From Piper betle (taxonomy: Eukaryota > Streptophyta > Magnoliopsida > Piperales > Piperaceae), in contig JAURVB010013808.1 in NCBI GenBank assembly GCA_033002965.1, positions 1 through 64,000 on the forward strand: a stretch of 64,000 bases of DNA, read 5' to 3'. Both the position numbers and the translations under genes were made by a program. Below the pieces are notes generated by a model. It had not been told where the DNA came from, ran no database searches, and saw only the letters and a list, made by a program, of their open reading frames with translations. Shown here piece by piece: positions 38,001 to 50,919 of the stretch. Each line of letters begins with the position of its first letter. Positions within the stretch are counted from its first letter, which is position 1.

Positions 38001-39517
38001 TTAATATTCTATTAGATATGTTTAATTTTGGAGTTTCAATGTAGAAAATGATAAACAAATTAAGTTTAAGAATTGAAAGGCCATGTTACTTGGCCCCACC
38101 TAATGGTTACTTCAAGGAGTTCACAAAACTTAAAAGAAAGGAAGAATGTTGATGGTTTTGGGGTGCCTTACTTGAAGCTTGATTGAGCAAGCCGAGGAGT
38201 TGCAAACTTTATTGGACACCAAAATTAATTAGACTACGTTGATTTGTAAACACCTTCGAGTTCTTGTACCTAATGACCATCTCATCTTCTATATAAAGGG
38301 GGGTCATTTGTTGTTCGAGATATCTCATCTTTTAGTTTGAAGTAGATCTAGTTTTTATAGTTCTTTTCCTTTCATAATGAAAAATACTTTCTTCATTATA
38401 ATGTTTTCTATTTTTATTATAGACTAATCATTCATTTCGTTTTAAAGAAGTATGGAACTTAACATAGTTTAATTAAATTCATTTCAACCTCTTAGTCTTT
38501 TATTCGATTGGATTGCTTGAATTAATATGTTCTTAATGCTAAGAGTAGACTGATCACCTATTACTTAGGTCATAAGGTTTGATTAGATTTCGGGAGAAAT
38601 TAGTTAGATTAGTCATTGATAATTCATCATACGATGAGTCTTTTAACTTGTTTGTTGTTGTGGTCGGGAGTTACACAACACCATATGCGATCGTAAGGCA
38701 AATCTTAATGCATTATTTTATCGATTAATCAATTATCACTAGGAGGTAGAAATTGAGGCAAAATAATAGATGCATAAAGGAGCGGGAGCCACCATGTCAT
38801 ATAATTCTCCTAGATCAGCAATTCGAGAGAATAAAAGATAAAAGTAAGATGTGGTTAATATTAAATTTATGTTAAGGGAAATTCAACTCTAGAACAAGTT
38901 TTATCATTACAACTCTTTCTTTAATTTAAGCTTATTACTTAAATTTAGTTAAGTCAATTTTTTTTGTTTTGTTCTTAATTTCATTTTCCTTAATTAATTT
39001 AAGGAAATTCATCTCTTTGTGCGATGATACTCAAATTCATTATTATATTACTTATTTTGACCATGTATACTTGCATGTTATTGAGTTAATCAAACAAGTT
39101 TTTGATTCTTGGGTTGCCTCCCAAGAAGCATCATGCAAATACTTATGAGTTAATCAAACATGCTACTTAGCATGTTAAGCCAACATAGGCAATCCGGTAG
39201 TCCGAAATCCATAAGATGCATGTAATTGAGATACCCTAAAAATTCCAAACGGATACAAAATACTGCAACGACCTAGATGTAGGCGTAAAAGCCTGGCTAA
39301 CTTATAAAAATAATCATTTGTATACCTCGGGTATAAACTGATAGCTTGTGTTTTGCTGTAACTATCATATGCATGTAGGACATACACAGCCACCATAACA
39401 TGCTCATATGGCCATTTGGGCCCCATACTCTTGGTTTGAAAACTGGTCTGGCTTGAGCTCGCTCAAACCAAGCAAACTACAAGTGGGTAAAACCCAAACC
39501 CGAAGCTAGGTTTTGCA
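35095..39517 (-). repeat. Family A 3' LTR, with solo B LTR inserted
   Basis: Plus-strand ends are TGTAACACCCC and GGTTTTGCA. It aligns with 57783-61977 throughout, apart from the solo LTR at 37890-39172 and a missing 1-kb insertion at about 36565. The AAATA/AATAA-rich stretch at 36170-36770 is shared by both copies. Confidence 0.85.
37890..39172 (+). mobile_element. Solo family B LTR, TSD TGTTA
   Basis: Starts TGTTAAGTGTTTAAAGTATA like the B1 and B2 LTRs and keeps TATATAAAGGGG (TATA at 38290-38297). TGTTA lies on both sides (37885-37889 and 39173-39177). The 3' end differs from other B LTRs: the segment GAGTTAATCAAACA appears twice (39083-39096 and 39147-39160) and the terminus is CTTAGCA, suggesting a subfamily or a 3' end rearrangement. 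The homologous site in the other A LTR near 61635 lacks it. Confidence 0.8.
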
Positions 39518-40665
39518 ACCTATCTTCCTTATAAAAGTTCTGCCCTCAGAATTTCTTACAGCAACTGTGATTAGAGTACTCAACAAAAGATGTCATCTCG
39601 TTGGCAAACTGGTAGCTCTCCTTCGAAAGCTAGCTGCACCTAGGGTCACTGCAAACTATGGGGACTGAAATGCAATGACTATGGTAGGAAAAACCTAGGT
39701 TCACCCCTAAGGGTCTACTAGGTGGTCAAGCGTGTATTCTAAAGTACTACAAAGTACTAGTTTGAGCTACATCAGGAAAACTATATCAATGCAATAGTTT
39801 GAGCTACATCAGAAAAACTATATCAGTGTGAGGAATATGACTTAATATTTGCCCATCTTGATCCTCATCAATACAATAGGTCAACTACGTGTACCCTCAA
39901 GGCCCTCTGCTCCAGGTCCTGTAGCTATACTAGGGTGCCCTACGAGTCCTGCTAGCATATGGTGGACTCTAGTACCAAATAAAGGTATATGCTAATGAGT
40001 TATATGGCTCACTATCACCAGTCTAGGTCAAAGACTCAGGTGTCCCTGGAAGAGAAACCAGACCACTCGCAGGGTCCTAGCTAGCTCGGTCCTGAGTCAA
40101 ATATCTCACTCTAATCCATAATGGAACAAGGACAACTGTTATAACTCTACTGTGGTGCTATAACTCTCGTAACTATCTATAAGACCACTAACTACTATTG
40201 AAGAGGGCTCTCTATGATGGAATGGAGGTGAGAACACCTATACACATGTACAACATGTCTCAAGGAGTACAAAAACATACTCTGCATGGAACTATGGAGT
40301 CTGCATCTGGTCTATGGCACATGCACTGGTCAACATCTGCTCATCTCAATCATATAAAAAATAGATAGCAGGACTCATATATCCAGAAGGGTAAGTGTAA
40401 AAAATAATTGAGTGAAGGTTCAGCTTTGTCTGAAATCTCTGGTAACATGGAAAGAGACTGTATCTCTCATGAAAAACTAGTCTCATCCTCATGTGGTTTG
40501 ACATCAGGTGTGCTGGGAGAGTACACTAAATTGAGAAAATTCTACTATGTATGTAGATCATCACTCTATCTATGGTGATTTGAGGATCTCTGTCTGAGTT
40601 ATAATGAGGGTAATGAAACTCTGTACATGATATTGGGTGGCTCAAATATATGGGTCCATGGACAT
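39518..40665 (-). other. Family A interior, 3' portion
   Basis: Non-coding sequence between the A 3' LTR and nested element B1. It starts with the purine tract of A. No gag, pol or other reading frame is supported. Confidence 0.55.
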
Positions 40666-41818
40666 TGTTAAGAGTTTACAATATATAATATTTCCCCATG
40701 TTTTTAATATAATTTTGTACTTCTCGGGTATAAACATTATTAATTTAGTGATATTTTTCATTATATTCTAGTTAATTAATATTTTATTAGATATGCTTAA
40801 TTTTGGTGTTTCAATGCAGAAAAAGATGAATAAATTAAGCTTTGGATTTGATTGGTCATGACACTTGGCCCCACCCAATGGCTAGAATTTATGGTGTTCA
40901 ATGGAGTCGAACAGTTGGAAACTTGAAGGGACATTATAATTAATTAGACTACGTCGATGTGTGAACACTCTTCTTCGAATTCTTGTATCTCCACTTCTAT
41001 ATAAAGGGGTGGTCATTTGTTGTTGATCATATCTCATCTCTTGGCTTCGAAGTGTAGTGAAAAGTAGTTTTAGTTTTTGTAATTTCTTTTCTTTCATAGT
41101 AAAATTAGTTTCTTTTTTATATTGTTTTCTATTTTTATTATGGAGTAGCCTTTTATTTCGTTCTAAAGAAGAGTGGAACTTAACATGATTTAATTGAATT
41201 TATTTCAAGGTTTTACTCTTTTATTCAATCAGAATGTTTGAATTATCAAATTCTTAATGCTAAGAATAGATTGATCACTTATTTCTTAGATCACGAGGTT
41301 TAATTAGATTTCGGGAGAAATTAATTAGATTAGTCATTGGTAATTCATCATACGAGGAGTCTTTTGACTTGTTTGTCGTTGTGGTCGGAAGATACACAAC
41401 ACCGTATGCGATTATAAGGCAATTCTTAATGCATTATTTTGTTGATTAATCAATTATCACCGGGAGGTAGAAATTAAAGCAAAATAATAGAAGCATGAAG
41501 GAGCGGGAGCCACCATGTCATATAATTATCCTAGATCGACAATCCGAGGGAATAAAAGATAAGAGTAAGATTTGATGAAGATTAAATTCATGTTAAGGGA
41601 AATTCGACTCTAGAACGAGTTTTATAATTTTAACATTGCTTTTAATTTAAAGTTATTACTTAGATTTAGTTAAGTCAGTTATTTTTGTTTTGTTCCTCAT
41701 TTTATTTTCTTTAATTAATTATAGGATGAATTCATCTCCTGTGGGACGATACTCGATTTATCATTATATTACTTGTTTCGACCGTGTATACTTGCACGTC
41801 ATTGAAAATATTCGAACA
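40666..41818 (+). repeat. Element B1 left LTR
   Basis: 1153 bp from TGTTAAGAG to TTCGAACA; same length as the B2 5' LTR. Confidence 0.85.
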
Positions 41819-42029
41819 AGTTTTTAGCGCCATTGCCGGGGATATCAAATTTTCTTAATTAATTTAGGATTAGAATTTTGAGTGTTTTTCTTTTCTTTTT
41901 AGATTTTAGTGTCTGATTATATTTTTTAAAAAAGGAAAAAATAAACTATATCATTGTCTTCTTCCTTCTATTATTTATTATCATTTGTTTATTAGTACGG
42001 TCACCCTTGTCTTCTTGTGATTCAAAGAT

Positions 42030-43291
42030 TGAAAGGACCTTGAGAAACTTGTGTGCTGCTGGAAGAAGAGCACAAGAACCAATAGAGGAAGAAGCCATGC
42101 ATCCAAGGAGGTACTACTGGAGTTTTAGAATTAGATGCACTTACTGCTTTATCTGCTCAGGTCAGTGCTTTAACTAATGAAGTTCAAATTCTTAATATAC
42201 AGAGACAGGTTAAGGCTATAGAACCAAGGTGTGAATGGTGTGGACAAGGATATTTTACAGGTCAATGTGCAACTGATCAAGTTAATTACGTAGGCAACTT
42301 TATTTGGAACAACAATCCCTATTCCAACACCTACAATGCAGGCTGGTGCAATAACCCCAATTTTTCATGGAATAATTCTTCACAATCGGTTGTTGTCCCC
42401 AATAATCCACCACCACCATCACAGCATTATCAACCCCCTTCACTTTCTTTTCAGCAATAACAACAACCAGATTTGGTCCAAATGTTCAATTCCATGCAAC
42501 AAACCATGCAACAAACTATGCAACAATTTATGCAGGATCAGCAACAGCAACAACAACAACAGTTTATGCAACAAGTTATGGTGCAATTAAACAAGGAACC
42601 AAGTGAGCGACCCAAGGGTGTACTTCCTAGCCAACCAGAACAACCAAGGAATGATGGTCAAGAGCATTGCAAAGCTATAACAACCCAGAGTGGTATTACT
42701 TTACAGGAACCAGTTCAGCCCAATGAAGTTAAGGAAAAAGATGAAAAACCAAATAACGAAAATGAACTCAATACATTGGTTAGCTTACTCGGATGCAAAG
42801 GGGATCAGTTTAGTAATTCATTACATAAAGCCATAAATTCTCTTTGTGAAGAAGATATTGATGTGGATGAGATGGTTAAAGTATTAGATTCACAACCAAT
42901 TTTGCCTCAACGATTCAAAGTTATGGAAACCTCAGATCTACCATTCCACAAATTGCTGCCATCAATTGAAGTACCACTTATTTTAGAGCTAAAGCAACTT
43001 CCAAAACATCTCAGGTATATTTTCTTAGGGCTTGATGACACTCTTCCTATTATTATATCTTCAGAGCTAACTATATTGCAGAAAGAGAAGCTGATTAGAA
43101 TATTAAAAGATCACAAGTCAGCTATTGCTTGGACTATAGCAGACAAACATGGCATCTGGTGTGGTTGCTGGTCATTTTCTCCTGGACAAAAGTTTTTTCC
43201 ACATAGTGCAATTAAAATTAAGACTGAACAAGGGGATCGATCATTTAAAGTCAATGTAGCATGGGTCAAGTCCAAATTCAGTTATTCATGA
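42030..43291 (+). pseudogene. B1 gag-pol remnant with fused ends
   Basis: A short gag start (RTLRNLCAAGRRAQEPIEEE, from about 42036) is fused to the later gag part (TGVLELDALTALSAQVSALT). An altered zinc-knuckle-like CEWCGQGYFTGQC and a glutamine-rich run (about 42480-42580) follow. An open frame from 42473 to 43291 then carries the region before reverse transcriptase (ILKDHKSAIAWTIADKHGI), jumps into the integrase C-terminus (SFSPGQK) and ends after RSFKVN. At least three internal deletions are therefore present compared with B2. Protease core, reverse transcriptase, RNase H and integrase catalytic core are absent. It cannot be autonomous. Confidence 0.8.
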
Positions 43292-43434
43292 TAATCATCC
43301 ACCGACTAATTGATATGAGGGAGTTCTCTTTCACTTCTTTCTCCTTATTTTTATTTTTGAGGACAATGCTTAGTTTAAGTTTGGGGGTGATGCCTTAATT
43401 TTATGCATATTGTTCATTCTTGACTCATGTTTAG

Positions 43435-43476
<42 letters not shown>

Positions 43477-44740
43477 TAGTGTAAAAATTTTATTATGCAA
43501 TGGTATTTTAGTCTCTTGGTTCAATGATAGATACATGTGAATTAGTCTTACCTTTCTTAGGAAAACTTGATTAATTGATATGAGGGATGAACTGAGTAAA
43601 AGATTGCAGTCGAGAGTTGGTTCTCTACCTTATAATATTTTCACAATCCTTTGGTTTAGATGATTTCAATGAATGTTTTGCAATAAGGATTGTACATGAT
43701 GGTCATGACTTTTAGAATTTGCCCTAGCGACTTTCGAGGCGAAATATTTGGCTTGCCATGTTGATGGAAAATGATATAGGCATTTCTTTTTGATGAGTCT
43801 GGGCCTTTCTTCAAGCCTACCTAATATGAATTATCCTCTGTACACAATTTCATGGCCTTTATTATACATATTTGTTTGATTACCTTTATTTTAGCCTTGG
43901 CCTTTTTATTGAAAATATATCTTGCTGCTTGAGTCCTAGCACCCTAGTGTTTTGAATTCATTCTAAATTCTAACAAGGATGAAATTTTGAGTAGTATAGA
44001 GGGAAGGCATTCCGTGTTATAGAGTGGTGATTGAGTAGATAGTGTGGACTTTCCTGGCACTTTGCTTTGTAAAATAAAAAAAAAAGAAAAAAAAAGAAAA
44101 GAAAAAGATGAGGCAATGATCCTCCACCAGTAAATACAAGATGAAGCAATAGTCTTCCACTGGTTTGAAATAAAAGAAAAAAGAAAAAGTAGTAGGTAGT
44201 CAATGGAAAATCAAAGCAAAGTTAGTTCTTATATTGGGTCAACTCGATACTACATTTAAGGAAGTTTGTGTCATATTGCTTGGGGATTTGTTGTACATGT
44301 ATGTCAGGATTTAGAAAGGATTTTTAATTCTAGGGTGCATATTAGCCTCTGATTTTTCTATCTTGTTTATCCTATTTTTGGTCCCTAGCCCCTGGCCCTG
44401 TTACAACCTATAAAGACCTATTGATTCCATTAAATTGGCATTACCTACATTAGTGGAGATGGGAGCGAAAGGTAAACATATTTAAGCATGTGCTTGATTG
44501 TATTCTCTTGGTTGCAGATGAGAATGATAAGCCAATGGACTATCACACACACACAGAGAGCTTTCTTTTGGATGTGATTGATGAAAGGGAATTTCTGATT
44601 TGATTGACATCTTGTTGACTCTTGAGGGTTTGATTGAGAATCATATGAGAACATAATGAGGACTAAGTATTTTTGTGTAGTAAAATTTTCTTTGTTATGA
44701 TATTTTGCTCGGGACGTGCAAAAGTTTAAGTTTGAGGGTG
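43292..44740 (+). other. B1 non-coding 3' internal region with two purine tracts
   Basis: Conserved between B1 and B2 (B2 equivalent 48901-50290, minus). A purine tract (GAGGACAATGC...AAGTTTGGGGGTGATG, about 43360-43390) lies far upstream of the terminal one (44718-44740). No open frame is supported. In other Athila-type elements this region may carry an env-like frame; none is visible here. Confidence 0.6.
43437..43474. repeat. (AT)n microsatellite in B1
   Basis: An uninterrupted TA repeat of about 18 units. The equivalent place in B2 (near 50155-50165) has only a few units. Confidence 0.95.
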
Positions 44741-45896
44741 TGTTAAGTGTTTAAAATATATAATATTTACCCATGTTTTTAATATGATTTTGTACTTCTC
44801 GGGTATAAACATTATTAATTTAGTGATATTTTTCATTATATTCTAGTTAATTAATATTTTATTAGATATGCTTAATTTTGGTGTTTCAATGCAGAAAAAG
44901 ATGAATAAATTAAGCTTTGGATTTGATTGGTCATGACACTTGGCCCCACCCAATGGCTACAATTTATGGTGTTCAATGGAGTCGAACAGTTGGAAACTTG
45001 AAGGGACATTATAATTAATTAGACTACGTCGATTTGTGAACACCCTCTTCGAATTCTTGTATCTCCACTTCTATATAAAGGGGTGGTCATTTGTTGTTAT
45101 CATATCTCATCTCTTGGCTTCGGAGTGTAGTAGAAGAAGTAGTTTTAGTTTTTGTAATTTCTTTTCTTTCATAATAAAAATTAGTTTCTTCTTTATATTG
45201 TTTTCTACTTTTATTATGGAGTAGTCTTTTATTTCGTTCTAGAGAAGAATGGAACTTAACATGATTTAATTGAATTTATTTCAAGCTTTTACTCTTTTAT
45301 TCAATCGGAATGTTTGAATTATCATATTCTTAATGCTAAGAATAGATTGATCACTTATTTCTTAGATCACGAGGTTTAATTAGATTTCGGGAGAAATTAA
45401 TTAGATTAGTCATTGATAATTCATCATACGACGAGTCTTTTGACTTGTTTGTCGTTGTGGTCGGAAGATACACAACACCGTATGCGATTGTAAGGCAATT
45501 CTTAATGCATTATTTTGTTGATTAATCAATTATCACCGGGAGGTAGAAATTGAGGCAAAATAATAGAAGCATGAAGGAGCGGGAGCCACCATGTCATATA
45601 ATTATCCTAGATCGACAATCCGAGGGAATAAAAGATAAGAGTAAGATTTGATGAAGATTAAATTCATGTTAAGGGAAATTCGACTCTAGAATGAGTTTTA
45701 TAATTTTAACATTCGCTTTTAATTTAAAGTTATTACTTAGATTTAGTTAAGTCAGTTATTTTTGTTTTGTTCCTCATTTTATTTTCTTTAATTAATTATA
45801 GGATGAATTCATCTCCCTGTGGGACGATACTCGATTTATCATTATATTACTTGTTTCGATCGTGTATACTTGCACGTCATTGAAAATATTCGAACA
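44741..45896 (+). repeat. Element B1 right LTR
   Basis: 1156 bp, near-identical to the left LTR. It is followed by AGTTTTTGGCGTCGTTGC and a terminal GATC (45897-45920), which resembles a tRNA-Asp primer site rather than a TSD. Confidence 0.85.
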
Positions 45897-45920
45897 AGTT
45901 TTTGGCGTCGTTGCTCTGAG

Positions 45921-47796
45921 ATCATCATGATTGGACTCTGCCATAGGTGGCCTGCCTATGGAACAACCAATCAATGATGAGTCTAAGAGATGACTTTGAA
46001 GTAGCTCTAGTTTAACCAACTAACAATAGGCATGTGTTTCTCGATATCGTACTAGTCATGTGCTTCTAAATGGATAAGGTTCAATCGATCCAAGGAACCA
46101 CTATCTCTCCTCGAGTCGATGGAGACTCATAGTGAGGTTTGACATGTGTTTTGTTCGTTTGTCAGTGGTGTGCTACTTACCATTCTGTACCAATTTGTAG
46201 GACTATTCTTAACTCACATGACTACTACCTTTGTGGTAGACTCTCATGCAAAGCTATCGGTTAACATGAGCATACAATGGTGTCCTTCTATCTGATCAGC
46301 ATGATTTAGTCTGACTTAAGTCCTTGTCTGCATCGCTCCTAGGCTTGGGTAAAGTTGTCGCCTCCATACTAGCCTGCCATCAGCTACCTACACTGTAAGC
46401 CCTAAATAGTACCGCAAAGGTAACTCTTATACTCAAGGTAAAGGCTAAATCCTACAGCTCAAGGTAAGGACCTAATCATGCTGGTGAAACACAAAGAAAA
46501 TAGTCACTCTTTGAAGGACGCTTTGTCACTAAACTCATCATCTATGCCAAAATTCTAATAAGAGTCAAATATCTCTCATTGGTTGGGCCAAACTCTAAAT
46601 GAGTTAAACTGCGTTTCTGATCATTTGTTAACCATCTGATTTGTTTAACCTTGGTTGTGGGTCACACATATATTGTCACACTGATTGAACAATCTGACCA
46701 TTGTGGTCATCCCATCTAGATATCACACTATCATGTTCTCTACCTCTATCCATGCATATCCATTTGATGACTGTCACTAATGTTGCCTGATGATACCTAT
46801 AAGACTGTCACTAACACTATCTTACAATACACATTTGACCCAAAAATGTCAGGTCAAGGTGATGGTATACAAGATGGCTGATGAAGTCAATCATGGACCA
46901 TCACATCCAAATAATTCTAGTGCACCTAACTTGCCTTTGTTTGGCTAATGTTACCGTAGCTATATCATGCCCTCAATCTTTGACCCAACTCTTCTCTCAA
47001 TGCTGTGACGTGCAGTCTTTGTGCAAAGCTAAGACATCCTCAAGTAGTTAGTCCTCCTGTAGTGTGAGGTAACTACTTGACCTTTGCTTTCACTATAACT
47101 ACTCACTCAGACAGTGGTAGTGCAACACAGACGGTGGTAGTGCATCACAGTCAGTGGTTGGGTAACACATATGGTGGTAGTGTTATTCGGTCGGTGGTAG
47201 TGCATCATGGTCAATAGTTTTGCTACTCAGACGGTGGTTGTGCAACTTGGATGGCGGTTGTGCTACATGGGTGGCGGTTGTGCTACTTGGATGGTGGTTG
47301 TGTTATCCAGGTCGTGTAGCTTGATCTTGATCATGTACGCCGTGAACCCATTATTGTCTTTGGCATGCTTATCTCCATGTGTCTATCTCCCAAGAGGTAG
47401 CTCCTATCAACTTGGCTAAAGTTAACCAACTATGTGTGTCTGATCCAATGGGGTCTAGATCATAGAGGTGGCACGTACGATGGAAAGATAATGTTGAGCC
47501 CATACTAGTTTTCTGGAATCTGAAGTAAGTATTCCTATAAGCACTTATTGGTTCTCAATTGCAATCATTGATCTGGCCTTGGTAGATCAAGAGAAATTTG
47601 GTCAGCCATCAAAATCTATCGTCAAATGTAATATTGCTCATTCTTGATGTGCACTAGCCTCTGTCTATTGAAGAGTGGCCAACAATACTATTGGAACAAA
47701 CATACACTAGTGGAAGAGAGGAGGCGGTGAAGTGTCCATGGGACTATAGATCCAACTCACTACTCATCCTCATTCACTGTTATCTCCTGGAAGTGG
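45921..47796 (-). other. Family A interior, middle portion
   Basis: Non-coding sequence between B1 and B2. No gene is supported. It contains the 20-bp minisatellite at 47110-47309. Confidence 0.5.
47110..47309. repeat. 20-bp minisatellite, ten diverged units
   Basis: Units such as GACGGTGGTAGTGCATCACA and GATGGCGGTTGTGCTACATG follow each other with an exact 20-bp period for ten units, without length change but with many substitutions. Confidence 0.85.
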
Positions 47797-47801
47797 TCTA
47801 T

Positions 47802-48900
47802 TGTTCGAATAATTTTAGTGACATGTAAGTATACATGGTCGCAACAAGTAGTATAAAGATAAATTCAAGTATCGTCCCATAGGGAGATGAATTTCCTTAA
47901 ATTAATTGAAGAAAATAAAATGAAGAACAAAACAAAGACAACCTACTTAACTAAATCTAAGTAATATCTTTAAATTAAAGGTAAAGTTAAAATGATATAA
48001 CTCGTTCTAGAGTAGAATTTCCCTTAACATCAATTTAATCTTTATCATATCTTACTCTTATCTTTTATTCCCTCAGATTGTCGATCTACGATAATTATAT
48101 GACATGGTGGCTCCCGCTCCTTCATGCTTCTATTATTTTACCTCAATTTCTACCTCCCGGTGATAATTGATTAATCAACAAAATAATGCATTAAGAATTG
48201 CCTTACAATCACATACGGTATTGTGTATCTTCCGACCACAACGACAAACAAGTCAAAAGACTTGTTGTATGATAAATTACCAATGACTAGTCTAATTAAT
48301 TTCTCCCGAAATCTAATTAAACCTCATGATCTAAGATATAGGCGATCAATCTATTCTTAGTATTTAAGAATCATGTTAATTTCCATTCTTCTCTAGAAGG
48401 AAATGAAAGACTACTCTATAATAAAAATAGAAAACATCATAAAGAAGAAACTAATTTTTATTATGAAGGAGAAAGAAATTACAAAAACTAAAACTACTTC
48501 TTTCACTACATTCCAAAGCCAAGAGATGCGATATGATCAACAACAAATGACCATCCCTTTATATATAGAAGTGGAGATACAAGAATTCGAAGAGGGTGTT
48601 CACAAATCGACGTAGTCTAATTAATTATGATGTCGCTTCAAGTTTCCAACTCCTCGACTCCATTGAACACCATAACTTGTAGCCATTGGGTGGGGCCAAG
48701 TGTCATGACCATTCAATTCCAAAACTTAATTTATTCATCTTTTTCTGCATTGAAACACCAAAATTAAGTAAATCTAATAAAATATTAATTAACACCAAAA
48801 AATGAAGTAAAATATCACTTAATTAATAATGTTTATACCTGGGAAGTACAAAATCATATTCAAAATATGGGTAAATATGTTATATTTTAAACACTTAACA
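47802..48900 (-). repeat. Element B2 3' LTR
   Basis: 1099 bp; slightly shorter than the 5' LTR because of a deletion near 48370, where the segment preserved at 56530-56585 is missing. Confidence 0.85.
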
Positions 48901-50489
48901 CACACCCAAACTTAAACTCTTGTGCGTCCCGAGCAAAATATCATAACAAAGAAAATTTTACTACGCAAAAATACTTAGTCCCCATTATGTTGTCATATGA
49001 TTCTTAATCAAACTATCCAGATACAACAAGATGTCAATTAAATCAGAAATTCCCTTTCATCAATCACATTCAAAAGAAAGCTCTCTCTGTGTGTGTGATA
49101 GTCCATTGGCTTATCATTCTCATCTGCAACCAAGAGAATACAATCAAGCACATGCTTAAATATGTTTACCTTTCGCTCCCATCTCCACTAATGTAGTTAA
49201 TGCCAATTTAATGGAATCAATAGGTCTTTATAAGTTGTAACGGGGTCAGGGGCTAGGGACCAAAAATAGGATAAACAAGATAGAAAACTCAGAGGCTAAT
49301 ATGCAACCTAGAATTAAAAATCCTTTCTAAATCCTGACATACATGTACAACAAATCCCTAAACAATATGACACAAACTTCTATAAATGTACTATCAAGTT
49401 GACCTAATATAAGAACTAACTTTGCTTTGATTTTCCATTGATTACCTATTGTTTTTTCTTTTTCTTTTCTTTCAAACCAGTGGAAGACTCTTGCTTCATC
49501 TTGTATTTACTGGTGGAGGATCATTGCCTCATCTTTTTCTTTTCTTCTTCTTTTTTACAAAGCAAAGTGCCAGGAAAGTCTACACAATCTACTCAATCAC
49601 CACTCTATAACATGCAATGCCTTCCCCTATACTACTCAAAGTTTCATCCTAGTTAGAATTTAGAATGAATTCAAAACACTAGGGTGCTAGGACTCAAGCA
49701 GCAAGATATATTTTCAATAAAAAGGCTAAGACTAAAATAAAGGTAATCAAACAAATATGTATAATAAAGGCCATGAAATTGTGTACAGAGGATAATTCAT
49801 ATTAGGTAGGCTTGAAGAAAGGCCCGGACTCATCAAAGAGAATGCCTATATCATTTTCCATCAACATGGCAAACCAAATATTTCGCCTCGAAAGTCGCTA
49901 GGGCAAATTCTAAAAGTCATGACCATCATGTACAATCCTTATTGCAAAACATTCATTGAAATCATCTAAACCAAAGGATTGTGAAAATATTATACGGTAG
50001 AGAACCAACTCTCGACTGCAATCTTTTACTCAGTTCATCCCTCATATCAATTAATCAAGTTTTCCTAACAAATATAAAACTAATTCACATGTATCTATCA
50101 TTGAACCAAGAGACTAGAATACCATTGCATAATAAATTTTTTATATTAAACTACACTATATATATGTATCTAAATCTAAACATGAGTCGAGCATGAACAA
50201 TTTTCACCAAATTAAAGCATCACCTCCAAACTTAAACTAAACTTTGTCCTCAAAAATAAAAATAAGGAGAAAGAAGTGAAAGAGAACTCCCTCAACCAAT
50301 TAGTCGGTGGATGATTATCATGGATAATCTGAATTTGCATTTGACCCATGCTACAAAATAAAAAGAAATATTAAAAAAATCTATGAATAAAATTAAACTT
50401 TTAAAAGAAATCACTTGGGTTGCCTCCCAAGAAGTGCTTGGTTTAACATCTACAACCAGACGCCAGTTTCTCATTCTTTATTTAATGTG

Positions 50490-50919
50490 ATGGAGGACTT
50501 CCAAAGGTGCTCCCCTTCATAGTAGTGTTTCAGTCTACATCCATTAACTTTAAATGATCGATCCTCATGCTCAGTCCTAATTTCGATTGCACAGTGTGGA
50601 AAACTGTTTGCACAATGTAAGGACCAGGCCATCTTGATTTCAATTTTCCTTTGAAAATTTTCAACCTTGAATCATATAATAATACCTTTTGTCCAGGAGA
50701 AAATGGTTTAGAAACAATTCTTTGATCATGCCATGCTTTGGATTTCTCCTTATAGATTTTGGCATTTTCATAAGAAGCTCTCCTAATTTCTTCTAATTCA
50801 ATAAGTTATTGTAGTCTCATTTTTCCACATGCTTCTAAGTCAAAATTTAATTCCTTAATGACCCAAAAAGCTTTATGTTCTAATTCTAGGGGAAGATGAC
50901 AAGCCTCTCCAAACACTAA
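50490..50919 (-). pseudogene. B2 integrase C-terminal region
   Basis: Broken frames read [20 protein letters not shown], then LKSRWPGP and later [17 protein letters not shown]. This is the GPY/F-like tail of Athila-type integrase. Stops interrupt it. Confidence 0.65.

Larger units (their letters stand above)
40666..45896 (+). mobile_element. Element B1: Athila/Tat-type Ty3 element, heavily deleted
   Basis: LTRs at 40666-41818 (1153 bp) and 44741-45896 (1156 bp) are very similar, each TGTTAAG...CGAACA with a TATATAAAGGGG box (40998-41005; 45072-45079). A tRNA-Asp-type primer site (TAGCGCCATTGCCGGGGAT) follows the left LTR at 41825. The interior is only about 2.9 kb against about 7.1 kb in B2. 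The N-terminal gag part, reverse transcriptase, RNase H and most of integrase are missing. The pentamers outside the LTRs (GACAT and AGTTT) do not match. Primer-site-like sequence also follows the right LTR, so the original array or neighbouring copy has been rearranged. Confidence 0.85.
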
